The notes below the pieces were generated by a model. The model did not search any database and had not been told where the DNA came from. It saw only the letters and a list, made by a program, of their open reading frames with translations. A stretch of 64,000 nucleotides of DNA. Source: Litsea cubeba. Lineage: Eukaryota; Streptophyta; Magnoliopsida; Laurales; Lauraceae. Of this stretch, positions 23,961-35,741 are shown piece by piece; the first letter of the stretch is position 1, and each line of letters begins with the position of its first letter. The stretch is from NCBI GenBank assembly GCA_012931725.1, contig CM022944.1, positions 116,555,717 through 116,619,716 on the forward strand. Direction: 5' to 3'. The position numbers and the translations under genes are program-made.

Positions 23961-25378
23961 AAAAACTAATTTTAAAATTGAAATAAACTACATGTGGGCA
24001 GGCCCCACCTTGTATGGCATGTCCAAGGCCATTGTGAAAGGAGTCTTGACGGCTGAAAAGTCCTCATGCGCAGGACCGCAGGACTCTCATTAATGGACAA
24101 GTAGTATCCAACTTGGAATTCTAATTACTGTCAAACTATACTTTGTCACAACTCACAAGAGCTATAACTTAACCCACTCTATAAAAGGAGCCACTCGTCC
24201 CATGCAAAAGGCTCTCTCCCTCTCCCTTCTTCAACCTCCAACAACTCTCTCCCCTCCTTCAAACTCTTTCCCTCTTGCTCCATTGGATCACTTCAACTAA
24301 GGCTGGAAATTTGGGAAATCGCGAGAAAATCAGGCGTCCAAGCTCGGGATACAAATTGTTGATTGCAAAATTCGTCATAAAGGCAAGTAAACAAACCCGA
24401 ATTTATATTTTTTTGCATGATTTTACTCCTTGATTAAGATTTTTTAAATTTTTGAAGAACCCAATTCCGGAGGGTGTAGCCTGATGAGTGGGTTCCTCCT
24501 TACCATGCAGACTAATAAATCTGTCCAGAATATTAGAATGGAATGAATCAGCTGATTGATGATCTTCATGTCTGAATTAGGACTTTTCCAGTTCTGGTTG
24601 GTCAAAGAACAATTTGGTCGACCGTGGTTATATGATCACATGGCCCACCCAATGTAAAAGCAGAACCATGCATAGATCTGATTATATACCCATGTATAGA
24701 CGACCCAAGTAAAAATGTCCCTCTTGGGGCTTGATCCAATTGTGGGAACCATGGATATTGGTTTAATGGGGCTGGTACAACTCTTAATTAATGATGTTCC
24801 TAATGGCAATTGATTATCGAAGTACAGCAAGAAAATCCGAACCAGAATGGGCCGGATTCGTAAAGGGAATGATTTTGGACGACTGGGGTTGTGGGACACC
24901 ATGGCCCACCTGATGATAGATCTGGAACCTGGATCAGGAAGTGGACCCATGGGCGACCACAGAGGTGTTGGACCCACATGGAGTGTGCCCCGTTTGGCCC
25001 ACCATCCAGTCACTTCAGGATCCTTGGCGTGGAACCACGTAAACCAGTATGGGGATGACTAAGCACTGATACTTGAAATCACAACAGCCCTTTTACTCTA
25101 TAGATTGAACAACAGATCGAACCCCCGGTGGATTATGAGACAGAATAGAATTTTTGGGACCCACTGGTCTCTGCTAAACCCATTTTTTTTAATCCAATTT
25201 GGACTTGTTCAAAATCCCTATTATTTCATGTATTTATTAAGTGAATTGATTGATTTCTAAGATTACATGAGATGCATCATGATTAACATATTTTGACTTG
25301 TTTTTCTCTTTGTTATTAAGAAAAATAGGTAGTCTCTATTATTATTATTTTTTGTAATAAAGTCTTCCCCTCTAACAT
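23961..25378. other. Intergenic stretch with one promoter-like site
   Basis: No gene is visible. TATAAAAG at 24180-24187 is followed by a CT-rich leader to about 24290, then a stretch ending GGCAAGTAAAC that could be a splice donor. This is promoter-like but leads to no recognisable coding exon. From about 25146 the text (GAATTTTTGGGACCCACTGG) repeats that at 15319 and 28341, marking a segmental duplication around the FLA gene. Confidence 0.5.
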
Positions 25379-25423
25379 ATGGTTTCTTTGTTTTTGTTTA
25401 ATCCAATAATTGTAACAGAAACA

Positions 25424-27380
25424 ATGAAGATATCTTCATTAGCTATCATCTTTTGCTATGTTCTTCTACTGGGGAGTATGGGATCAGTTTTCTCCCAAGA
25501 GAATGCAGCGGCTTCTTCTCCACCAAATATTATTTCAATGCTCAAAGATCTTGATGGCTGGAGAGAGATTGTAAATCAAACTCTAAATAAAGCTACCATC
25601 TTCGTCCCCACTGAGGTGCCAGAGGAGTTTGTGAGAGGAGTGAATTCTACAGTGATTAAATACCATGTAATCCCCTATGCCTTGTCCTTCTTCCAACTAA
25701 AACAGTTCGACAATGGCACTAGGTTTCCTACCCTAATGCACAACAAGTCGATCCTCATTACAAGTAATGATGGTACGAATTTCACAATTGATGGTAGCCA
25801 CATATCTCAACCAGACATGTTCTATGATGGTAAGAATGCGGTACATGGTGTGTCAACTCTCCTCAATTACAACATCTATGGGGGCAATGCCACTGTGTCC
25901 TTGAAACCGCCGCTTAAGATTGCACCAATATCACCAACAACTCCACCACCTTCATCGCTACCGCCGTCACCGCCACCCGGTCTGCCTGCACCAAGCCCAT
26001 CATCACATGCGCCGCCGCCGTCACCGCTACCCCGTCCGCCTGCACCAAGCCCATCATCACATGCGCCGTCACCCCTACCGGTCCGCCTGCACCAAGCCAT
26101 CATCACATGCGCCGTCACCCCTACCCGGTCCGCCTGCACCAAGCCCATCATCACATGCGCCGTCACCGCTACCCCGTCCGCCTGCACCAAGCCCATCATC
26201 ACATGCGCCGTCACCCCTACCCGGTCCGCCTGCACCAAGCCCATCATCACATGCGCCGTCACCGCTACCCCGTCCGCCTGCACCAAGCCCATCATCACAT
26301 GCGCCGTCACCGCTACCCGGTCCGCCTGCACCAAGCCCATCATCACATGCGCCGTCACCGCTACCCAGTCCGCCTGCACCAAGCCCATCATCACATGCAC
26401 CGCCGCCGCCGCCGTCACCACTACCTGGTCTGCCTCCACCAGGCCCATCATCACATGCACCCCCGCCGCCGCCACCGCCATCTTCTCTCAATCCTCCGGT
26501 TGCTCCTAAACCACCACACACTACTATACCAAAAATCGATGCAATATTCAAAGATTTTGATCGCTGGAGAAATATTATAGATGAAACTAAAAAGGCTACC
26601 ATCTTCTTCCCCAATACACTGTCAAAAAAATTTCTGCGAGAAGTGCCTGCTTCAGTGATTAAATACCATGTAGTCCCATCTGCCTTGTCCATCTTCGATC
26701 TAAAACATTTAAAGAATGGCACCAGGCTTCCTACCCTAATGCACAACAAGTCGATCCTCATTACAAGTAATGATGGTTCGGATTTCACAATTGATGGTAG
26801 GCCCATATCTGATCCGGACATGTTCTATGATGGTAAGCATGCGATACATGGTGTGCCAACTCTCCTAAATTACCACATCTACGGAGGTAACGCCAACTCT
26901 CCTAAATCACCACCTTCATCATCTCCCAATCCACCAGTTGCACCTAAACCACCTCACACTGTTGCACCTACACCAGCACCATCACCTCACCACGTTGGAC
27001 CGCCTACTCCACGTCCATCATCACCTCCTCCCAATGTTGGTGCGCCATCACCACATCCATCATCCTCCAATCCTAGTGTTGTGCCTGCCCCAAGCCCATC
27101 ATCTCACACTGCTCCTACTTTTGTGCCTGCATCACCTCCATCCTCTCACAATCCTACAGGTGCGCCTACATCGCCTCACGTTGCTGTCGTACCAGTTCCT
27201 TCACCATCATCTCGCAGAACTGGAGCACCTACACCACAACCATCATCCTCCAATCCTACTGTTGTGCATGCTCCAACTCCTTCAGCGAACCATTCCGATG
27301 CACCGCGGTCCGCTACTCAGTTTTCAATCACCCTTCTAGCAGCAGTCTGTGGATTCTTTGCATTCAACCTTTATGGCTGA
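25424..27380 (+). CDS. Fasciclin-like arabinogalactan protein, two FAS1 domains, frameshifted
   Basis: The start MKISSLAIIFCYVLLLGSM is a signal peptide. A FAS1-type domain follows (about residues 45-165; TIFVPTEVPEEF, VIKYHVIPYALSF, ITSNDGTNFTIDG, DMFYDGKNAVHGV). Next come ~16-residue Pro/Ser repeats, a second FAS1-type domain (26530-26890; VIKYHVVPSALSIF, FTIDGRPISDPDMFYDG) and a long Ser/Pro/Ala tail. The C-terminus SITLLAAVCGFFAFNLYG is hydrophobic and fits a GPI-anchor signal. Pro/Ser/Ala/Thr stretches are typical hydroxyproline O-glycosylation sites, so a cell-surface arabinogalactan protein is expected; the domain style recalls FLA19/20/21-type proteins. Two single-base losses in one repeat unit (near 26078 and 26095; net minus 2) break the frame between the domains. 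It is therefore a recent pseudogene, a variant allele or a sequence error in the repeat. No intron is needed otherwise. Confidence 0.8.
25960..26475 (+). repeat. 48-bp coding minisatellite in the FLA gene
   Basis: About ten units encode variants of PSPLP(R/G)PPAPSPSSHA. R- and G-type units alternate from 26110 to 26340, suggesting spread as 96-bp dimers. The unit near 26060-26105 lacks one C in CTACCCGG and one C in AAGCCCATC, which shifts the frame. The glycine/aspartate-rich minus-strand ORFs here are shadows. Confidence 0.92.
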
Positions 27381-27396
27381 TGACCGACGCATTTTG

Positions 27397-27660
27397 ATCA
27401 TCTTAAAGTAGTGATTTTTTATTTTTTTTTGATATATATATGGTTACAATAGATACGCACATATGAAGTGCCTTTTGAGACTAGTTTTTGTTGTTTTTGC
27501 ATTATTTGTTTATTTAGTTGCAGTTGTTTCTGTAATTCATTTTATCATCGTAAAGTAGTGGATTTTGATGTGGTTACAACTCAAGTACACATACAAAGTG
27601 CCTTTTCAGACTAGTTTATGTTCCTTTTGCATTATTTGTTTATTTGGTTGCAGTGTCTCT
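27397..27660 (+). repeat. Tandem duplication in the FLA 3' flank
   Basis: The block from ATCATCTTAAAGTAGTG to TTGCATTATTTGTTTATTTAGTTGCAGT (27397-27530) recurs, diverged and slightly shorter, at 27546-27655. It probably lies in the 3' untranslated region. Confidence 0.75.
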
Positions 27661-27759
27661 GTTTGTTTATTGGTATATGTTACTTTTACGTTTTAGCCTC
27701 TTCCATAAATATGTGAGGCACATTAATTCGGCTCATTCTACATAATATGAAAAGCCAGC

Positions 27760-28600
27760 CCTTTTGATTGGTGGCTCTCAAATACATGGTTGATAAATTG
27801 ATGCTATACATTAGAGATGGTTATAGTCTCCTTTTAATGGGTGACATGATACTACAGACCCCAACCCAACAAATCAAACCCGCCAACCAAGGCCAGTTCT
27901 GGTTCTGCTGTGCAAGTTTAGTGTTAACATTCCCAACCCAATCAAAAAGCATGGATCAATTAACTGTCTTAAAACTGATCTATCAATCTCACTGCCAAGT
28001 CCAAGACTGATCAGAGAGATTTTTGGCCCTATGCCAATACACAGGGAATGTTCAGGTAAAGCTCATACTTCTTATAGTGAACCTGAACCCAGCCCAGGCC
28101 AACTTGTATCCTCTAGTTTCAAAGGCATATGGATTGGGCCTAGTAGATGATGTGCCTGTGTCTATCACCTACATCAGTAGACATCCCACTCGCGAATAGC
28201 TGATGTTAACACGCCCATTGCATATTTTGGAAGTCTTTGATGGATGCAGTCCAAATCATCAAGTACTTCATGGATGCAGTCCAAATCATCTGATGCTTCT
28301 GCAATAAGAAGCTCTTTGATATTTTATAATAAGCCATCATAGAGTTTTTGGGACCCACTGCCCCTAAAACACAAAACAAGAACACTTTGAGAACTAATCA
28401 TCTACAAAAGATCATATTCATCTCACATTTTAACCGGTTCTGTATTAGTAAAATCTCTCAGCCCACCGTGGAACCCATTTGGATACGTGCCATTTATAAG
28501 AGATTAAGGGTTGACCAAAAGGTCTCATTGTGGATTAGATTTTGGGCAAAAGTCAACCCAATTGAACCCTCACAACCATTGATTTAAGGGCCTCAAGATT
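27760..28600 (+). repeat. Third diverged copy of array/FLA-flank sequence
   Basis: CCCAACCCAACAAATC, CCGCCAACCAAGGCC and TTAACATTCCCAACCCAATC (27862-27944) match the array unit loosely. GAGTTTTTGGGACCCACTG (28341) matches 15319 and 25150. CCATTTGGATACGTGCCATTTATAA (28486) matches 17250. No gene is seen here. Confidence 0.65.
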
Positions 28601-29147
28601 TTACCTCAAGCTCTATTCTTGTAATGAGTATAGAGTGGGATGAGTATTATGCATAATCTAGTGTCAATTCTGGGAGGAAAAGATCGCAAGCCATCTGTAT
28701 TGATCACAAGTGGGACACAGAGGAAGGCTAAAATCATTATATATCACCAATCGAAAACATGAGAGGCAGGGTTGGAACTAGGTAAGGGTGTAAAACAAAG
28801 AAGACATGCTGTAAAGATGACTTTCCACATTAAATTCAACAATTTGGAAGTTACAATCAAAAGATTTCCATGTTTTGGTTCACCTGATGTGTGGTACCTG
28901 CTTGATTTTCTAGCTTTCTTCACACCCGCGCCAAGCAAATACTCAATCAATCCTCTTCAAGCTGCCTTGTGGTACATATCCCTATAATGACCCCACGAAG
29001 AAGAAGCATATACTTGGGTTATAATCCTCAATTACAAATCCCAAACGCCTCAAAAGTCGATCAAAAACATGGCCAATTTTCCATCTAGCTGAACCAACAA
29101 AAGATAAACTTTATGCTATGGGCAAAACTACAAGACACTTCAGTTTT

Positions 29148-31358
29148 TTAGAAGCAGCTATTGTTACCACATTGTAGCAGTAACCAAGCCAAACGCCTTG
29201 GTCCTTTTAGTGTCAGAAACGCGATTGCGTTCTTCTCATCCCTAAGAACTGTTACTGCTCTCATGAAGATGTTATCATCTAACCCTTCTATCAGCTGTAG
29301 TTCCTCTAAACACTTCTCATATGTAAACCTATCATCGTTTATTAGAGGCATCTGTGCTGACTCCGCTAAACGCACTGAAGCTGAAACAATGCCTTCTAGA
29401 GCCATCGCAATTCTATTACCAGTGCCCACACGCCTTCTTTTCCCGTGAGACATCTTTGATGATGAGGTACTACGTTTATAGCGTCTGGGATCCTCCAATT
29501 GGATTTCCTGTTCAGAGCTTAAAGTCACTTCATCACTGTCCTCCCCGCTGAGGGGCATTGCTGCAGTTGAATGGCATGGTGTGCGTTGGGGTCCTGGGAT
29601 ATTTCTTCCATTTTCACTCTCTAGATGAACGCTTAACATCGATTTGCATGCTGCAGTTGCACAAAGAAAATGAAGGCATTATTTTTGTATTTAGTGCTAG
29701 TCTACAATACACGCCTTCCACAAAGCAAGATCCTTTCGCAACTCATACAATACACGCAGCATCTGTGAACGGCAATCCTGACTGTCCAATAGTGGAAGAA
29801 CCCACTCAAGGTTGGAACTAGGGGTAAAGGGGGCCATGGCAAGAAATTTTGGGAAAAACCCTTAATGACTGACCCCAGTGGACAAAGGTCAGCCCAAAAA
29901 TGAGGTAATCAGAGATCCAAATCATCAGATTTTTCCACTGAATTTGAACCGGTGAGAATTGAGTTTTATGGACAATCATTAGTTGGTTAGGACCATTTGG
30001 GAAGCATTAATCTCGATATGATGGATCTTTCAATGTCAAATTATCTGGGTGCAGCTGCGGTATTGCAAAAACTGAGGCAAGAACTGAACACAATTCAATA
30101 AGTATAGACAGCTAAAATCTCAAACAGTATCATTTACTGGGATTTATCCTAGCCATCACACGCTGACTTCTAAATTTTTAGGGACGAGTTGAAAATTGGA
30201 GCATATCATGAAGTCAGGTCTGGAGTAAGAAAGATCCCTTATTCCATTACCAGTTTAAATAATGGCACATTTGGCATTTCTCGAAAGAACCATATCCTAG
30301 AAAGAGACTTGCTGAAAGATTGAAGGCCGAAGCCAAATGGTGGAGATTCCAGCAACAATCAAATTCTCACTATGCATAGATGCTTGGAGTCATTTTCATA
30401 TGAAAGGGGGAGAGCTTTTGCTAAGAAATTTACCATCCACTGTCATTCTTCTAACCAACCATAGTTCCTTGTCTTTCACCAAGAATGTCTATCCCACGTT
30501 TGGGAAATGTCCCCTTACAAGGAAAAATAAAAGATGTACAGTGAGTGTTCAAGGGTAAGTAATATGTGTACAGTGGAAGGGTTGCCAAACTGAGAAATAA
30601 ATGAGAAACTGATGCAAGGAATGTCTCATCTTGCAGATACTTGATATATACGGAGATGCATGCAACAAATATAGGAAAATGTAAGTCGGGAGCATTATCA
30701 TTTGTGAGTAACAACTGCTCTCCTGGTGCCTATGGTTTTGCTTTGTGGATGACGCATACAAAAGTCCAGTAATTCAAGTCATTTAGCACAAAAACAAAGA
30801 GAAATATATACCATCGAACAATGTCCCTAACTCTTCAAAAAGAGGCAACCCCGCCTTCCTGAAAGGCTTTGCTTCAGGGTGAAGCTGCACAAGAAGAACA
30901 TTAGTGCCCAATTTAGTAATTAATTTGGTTGATAATCATTGTCTCCTTTTATTTAATTTTAGGACAACATGTGTGTCTTTTATGTTAAAAAGCTTTATGA
31001 AGTTTGCTCTGAAAAGGAATCTTACCAGAAGATAGCGATCCCAGACATCATCATCGGCAACCACCACATGCAAGATGCTGTTCCAACTAAAGCCGCTTTG
31101 ATTAAGAAGCTGCCTCACAATGTTGTAGTTCTTTTTGAGTTGTGCAATACGGCTCTTTAGTTGTTGAACATTATTATCTATCCCAAATCTCCTATTAAAT
31201 GCATCCACCATGTACTTCCACGCTTCTTTCTTCCATCCCGTGTCAGAACGGTTCCCAGCATTCTGTTGTTCAATCAACAACTCAATCAAGCAAGCATCAC
31301 GCTGTAGTGTCCAATCAGCCTTTGTGCGGTCTATGAAGCTGATTGGCATTGCAGACAT
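29148..31358 (-). CDS. MYB/SANT-like protein (L10-interacting MYB family), three exons
   Basis: Exons read on the minus strand: 31358-31026, 30884-30812 and 29650-29148, joined in phase with GT-AG borders (donors GTAAG and GTATAT, acceptors GTGCAG and CTGCAG), giving 302 residues. Residues ~13-110 match the Myb_DNA-bind_3 type: W near the start, FIELLIEQ-like LIELLIEQQ, GWKKEAWKYMVDAFN, LKSRIAQLKKNY, SGFSWN and VWDRYLL. Exon 2 supplies HPEAKPFRKAGLP, which follows this domain in the family. Exon 3 has a basic patch GKRRRVG and the C-terminal helix pattern LIEGLDDNIFMRA...DEKNAIAFLTL typical of LIMYB-like and related transposase-derived proteins. A nuclear DNA-binding role is likely; the exact function is unknown. 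A T-rich tract (A-run on the plus strand) and TAG directly 5' of the start suggest a leader intron. Confidence 0.85.
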
Positions 31359-31379
31359 TTCCTGAAATCCTACAGTTTA

Positions 31380-32748
31380 AAAAAAAAAAAAAAAGAGGTT
31401 ACTCCAATTTGTTTTGCTTTCAAGTATCAAAAGACAAGAGAACATGCTAGTAATCCCTCACAAATTTTAGTCCTGACAGTCCTCCAGCAACTGGGTTAGA
31501 TGAGCCACTATATGAGCAGCCAATGAGGGGAAAAAACAGAGGACAAGGGTACCTTCAGCGAAAGTAATTCAAATTCTGCCAATAAGAGATTGCAAAAGGA
31601 CCAATAAACATGAAATGTATATGTGTGCACTGCCAGATCATAACAAAAAGGTGCAAACTGAAAATCCACTAAACATTATTTCTAGCTTTTCTAAATAGAA
31701 GCATGCAACAAAAGTCACGCGGATAAGGGTTGAGTCATGTTTCCAACCATGAATAAAAAAGTCACAGTTTTCATCTCATGATATAAAATAAACAAGAGCC
31801 TAAGAAGGACCTCAATATCACAACCACAGGGTTAAAGGGTTGAGTCTTGTTCCTTACCATGAGCACTGTGATGTATGTGCCTTGTAGGCTGTAGCTCACG
31901 CACACAGAGATAGGGTGATGAAAACAGGCCTGCAAATACCCAAATACTTGTAGGACCAGAATTGACAAAACTGGGTTTGTGTGGGTCCATACACACAAAC
32001 CTCACCCACTCAGCTGGCAGCCATGAAATGGATGAGTGAATAAAGATGTCACAAATTAAAAAATCGGATACTGCATAGATGCAGCTATTCTTCAGGAACA
32101 GCGATGCCTGTGGGCCCCACTTCGAAGCATGACTATTGTCAGTGGGGAATCAGAAAGGTCTTCCAGCCTAACACTGTGTAAAAAAAATGGAAACCATCTG
32201 ATAATGTGAGATGCCTGATGGCCTTGATATTGCCAAATCCTACCCATTAGATAAATTCAAACGAGTGTTAAACTTGCATGATCAATCCCAGGGTCTACAA
32301 ACTCAGAAGAGGGTCAAATTAGGTTCAGTACTAATTCATGAGTTTGAGTGGTATGCATTGATCGTAACAACTCTACACTAAGGACAATGAGAACTTCCCC
32401 TAGATGAGAGTTTATTCAAGTGGACCATGCCTAGTGCAATTTATAAATTGTCCTGATCACCACTTTGTGTGGCCTTTGGAGATTAACAAAGCCAGCAATG
32501 CTAGCATTCCAATACAAGGAACATCTGATTTCGTGGTTTCATGAAAAGTTGGCAACCAACTTTGCATTTTAACCACAAGTTTGACAAGCCATTAACAAAA
32601 GAAGAATGCATTTCATTGGGACTTGAGAATGCTGGATGATGATCTTTATTCAAGATCGTGCCTCCTTTCTACGTAAAATATTTCTCTCCAAATCAAATTG
32701 ATGGAGTTTTTTTCTCAAACTTCTGCACTTTCGTCCATCTTCTTCCAA

Positions 32749-32839
<91 letters not shown>

Positions 32840-33378
32840 AAAACTCCATACAGAGAACGGGGAAGAAAATGAACTGTATGGAAAAATGGCCAAATAATTA
32901 AGAGACCGCTTGGGGGCAATCCAAGTCAATTCAACGAGATTTAGAAAACTAGCAGAAGTAAGATAGCGTATTCTTATGGGGTTTTATGGATGTCAGGAAA
33001 GGGCCTTTTTTGGATAGTAGAATTTTATTACTGCATACAAACATATGAAGAAGACAGAAAAGAATTTTTATATAGAGAAGGTAGAAGTGTATACCAAAAG
33101 GTCTTTTCTTTCTTATATTTCAGATGTTCTCATTTTTTAAGTTGAAATATTGCGACTTTGAGAGTATCATTGTAAACTCATTTCATTACTCCTCTCTAAG
33201 TAAAACAAGAACCCGAAGACCACAGAAAAAGAAGAAAACAAGCAGGATAAAGAATAATCCAAGCAATGATATATGGGCTAAATCTGAGTGTTCCAACTTC
33301 CAAGTCATTTTGTATATCCTGAACACTCTAACAGATTTTAAGGAATAAGTGTTTTGGTGTCATTTTTTAGAAAATGAG
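31380..33378. other. Upstream/intronic DNA with no gene seen
   Basis: AT-rich sequence upstream of the LIMYB-like gene, possibly its 5' leader intron. Apart from the GA microsatellite at 32752-32838 I see no coding frame or transposon ends. Confidence 0.5.
32752..32838. repeat. (GA)n microsatellite, about 43 units
   Basis: An uninterrupted GA dinucleotide run of about 87 bp. The Arg-Glu and Ser-Leu repeat ORFs reported through it on both strands are not genes. Confidence 0.98.
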
Positions 33379-33474
33379 CTATTCCTTCCCATCATCGTCG
33401 TCGTCATTATCATCACCACTACCAGATTCACGACCTCCACCACGACCACCACCATTTAACTGTATCCCGTCCAC
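33379..33474 (-). other. Possible terminal exon with glycine-rich, acidic tail
   Basis: On the minus strand, an acceptor-like CTCCAG is followed by an open frame of 31 codons, VDGIQLNGGGRGGGRESGSG, then an Asp-rich run and a stop. Gly/Arg plus acidic tails occur at the C-termini of some RNA-binding and chromatin proteins. No matching upstream exon was recognised, and a GAT/GAC-type repeat could create the frame by chance. Confidence 0.2.
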
Positions 33475-34054
33475 CTGGAGTCAACTCTATGAGTTCTACC
33501 TGACCGCTCATCCTATTTAAAGCATGATTTTAATAACTCCACAATCCATTATATCTTTCCTTAGCAATGTTTTAGAAGTGTTTGGTGATTATGCCTCAAG
33601 GTTGAGGGCCTGAGGCTCCCCATAAACACCCCGGGGCTTGAGTTTGAGGGGTGGCTTACTTTTTGGGCTGCAAGTCTCACCAAATGAGGCATATTTGTGA
33701 TGTATAACAAACATGAAAAATGCTCCTCTTGCATGCTTCAAATCAGATATTAGGGGCGGGGCATACACCCCATTGACTGATCTTGTGTATGAGGACAAAA
33801 GAAGGTAACCTCTAACTTTAAAAACCTTTTTTTAAGCTGCAATCTCAAAAGCTTAATAAGTTTTTTGTTATTTTAAAACTGTTGCAACTCCGTCTAACTT
33901 ACGTCAACCCTAGTTAAAAGGCTTAAAATAACCAAACAACAACTTTTCTGCTTAAAACAGCCATATACTATATTTTATCTAAATATTTTCATTTAAAAGA
34001 AAAAACATGCTATGAGGTTTATGCTCAATGTGTTAAAGCTTGTCTCATGCTTTG

Positions 34055-34435
34055 GGCAATGGGAACGCCTTTCGTCACACCTCAACATTAAGCATGTTCC
34101 TTAGTACATCATACAAGGTCTTAATTGGTCTTCCTCTCACAGTTCTTTGAGCCTGTAACCCTTTCAACACATCATACAAGCAAAGTTTCTAGTAAACTTT
34201 GCATATGCCAAACCATCTCAAACAATACTCCATGATTTTCTCTTCCACTAGAGCTACTTGTAAGTTTCCTCCTATGTGCTAATTCCAAACTTTATCCTTC
34301 CTTACAACTAAACACATCAATCTAAGAATTTCTATCTTCACTATATGTACTTTTGCTTCCTTCTCATTTCGTCATTGTCCAACATTCAGCTTCATGCAAG
34401 AAAGCAGGTCTAACTATCATCTCATAAAAATTTCC
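34055..34435 (-). mobile_element. RTE-type LINE 3' fragment, decayed
   Basis: Reading the minus strand in one frame gives FYEMIVRPAFLHEAECWTM, stop, then VHIVKIEILRLMC, RKDKVWN, stop, HIGGNLQVALVEEKIMEYCLRWFG, then RTVRGRPIKTL. This order (AECW, MLRWMCG-like, RLRWFGH-like, GRP.K) is the C-terminal signature of plant RTE-clade LINE reverse transcriptase proteins. Several stops show it is dead. Limits are approximate. Confidence 0.75.
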
Positions 34436-35502
34436 TCTTTATTGGCATTGCACTTAGTGCTCACATAAGATACCACTAGCCTGTCTCAACGTTGATCCTA
34501 TTTGTCATATTGATCCTGCTTGTCATATCGAACATAGACCTTCCACTTTGTCCAGTCATATCCCATCTATGTCATTTAACAAATTATTTACTTACATTAC
34601 ATCACCCAAGCCTTATGATCACATAATTACATCATCCAATATCTATTATCATTACGAAGAATGTTGCCATTTCAGTATTTGTTTATTTTCAAAAATATCT
34701 TTGAATCGATACAGTCGTTAATATCATGGGAGTATATTGAAATCCATCGGTTTTTTGCATAATCACTTTGCATATAGAAATTATTGTTATTAACATTTTT
34801 ACATATTATTGTTTAAAGTCAAAATGTTTGGACTACAACTGATTTGAATCAATGTATTATGCTAATGACAATCTTTCCTTATTGTAAAACTTGTCACTTT
34901 TCCACCAGTTTTTTTCACATGTTGCCATTGGGGTTGTATGGGTAATGGGTCCCAATCGTATAACACCCAAAATTTCTCAATGCCACGAAAAAGCCTCCAG
35001 TTGTCAGCGGACAACTTTTCCGCGGTTTGATACCGCACTTTTCAACACACAGAGGAAAATATTGAACTAATTTTCTTCGATTTTGCAAAGAAGCCTTTCC
35101 TTCAATACGCTAGAGAAGATTACGAACATTATACCATGCAAGATCACCAAACCAGTGACCAGTCCAACAGCTGGGACTCTCACTCAACACCATTTCTCTC
35201 CCATTAAAACCCAGAAAAAAACAACCCGGTTAGCTACCGAGTCGACCCGGACGATTCTATTCTGGACGATTTGAATTGGTGAGAAGAAGGAAACTGGGGT
35301 TTTGGAGGGGTCTTTAGAATGTAACAATGAAAGGTTTTTTTAAACCTCTCTGAAAATCTTCTGCTTCTAATCTCCGGATCAGATTACAAAAAAAAAAAAG
35401 TAGTATAAATAAAAGAGAAGAAGTTAATGCACATGAAGAAAAAACCAATGAGCAAAGAGATGGAAACTCACTGTTTTGATTGTTTGGAGAAATGGGTATT
35501 AC

Positions 35503-35600
35503 CCGGAATCTGGGAATTTGAAGAGATGGAAATGGAAGAAGGAGCAGAGCTCCCCTAGCCCTAGCTCTTCTTCCTTTCAGCTTCAGCACAGAAGAAGTAA
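35503..35600 (-). other. Candidate non-coding first exon (5' leader)
   Basis: On the minus strand GAAGAAGAGCTAGGGCTAGG and a CT-rich stretch run to ATTCCGG|GTAATACCC, a fair splice donor at 35502. Such CTAGGG-rich, CT-rich leaders are common at plant transcription starts. It could be the leader of the LIMYB-like gene (about 4 kb downstream) or of an unrecognised gene. Confidence 0.3.
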
Positions 35601-35741
35601 AACCAACGGACTTTTTTTTTTCTTTTTTTCTCTTTTTGGTATTGCCATATCACGATATAGGGCCTGCCAAACAGTCCATGTTTTGCAATATCCGTTCGCA
35701 CGTGCATGCGCTCGTGTGAACCAAGATGGAGTAGTAGCAAC

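Noticed and set aside
26075..26821. Minus-strand glycine/aspartate-rich ORF of 248 residues
   Set aside because: It is the antisense shadow of the FLA coding minisatellite and second FAS1 domain.
32650..32929. Arg-Glu and Ser-Leu repeat ORFs
   Set aside because: They are read through the GA microsatellite on both strands.
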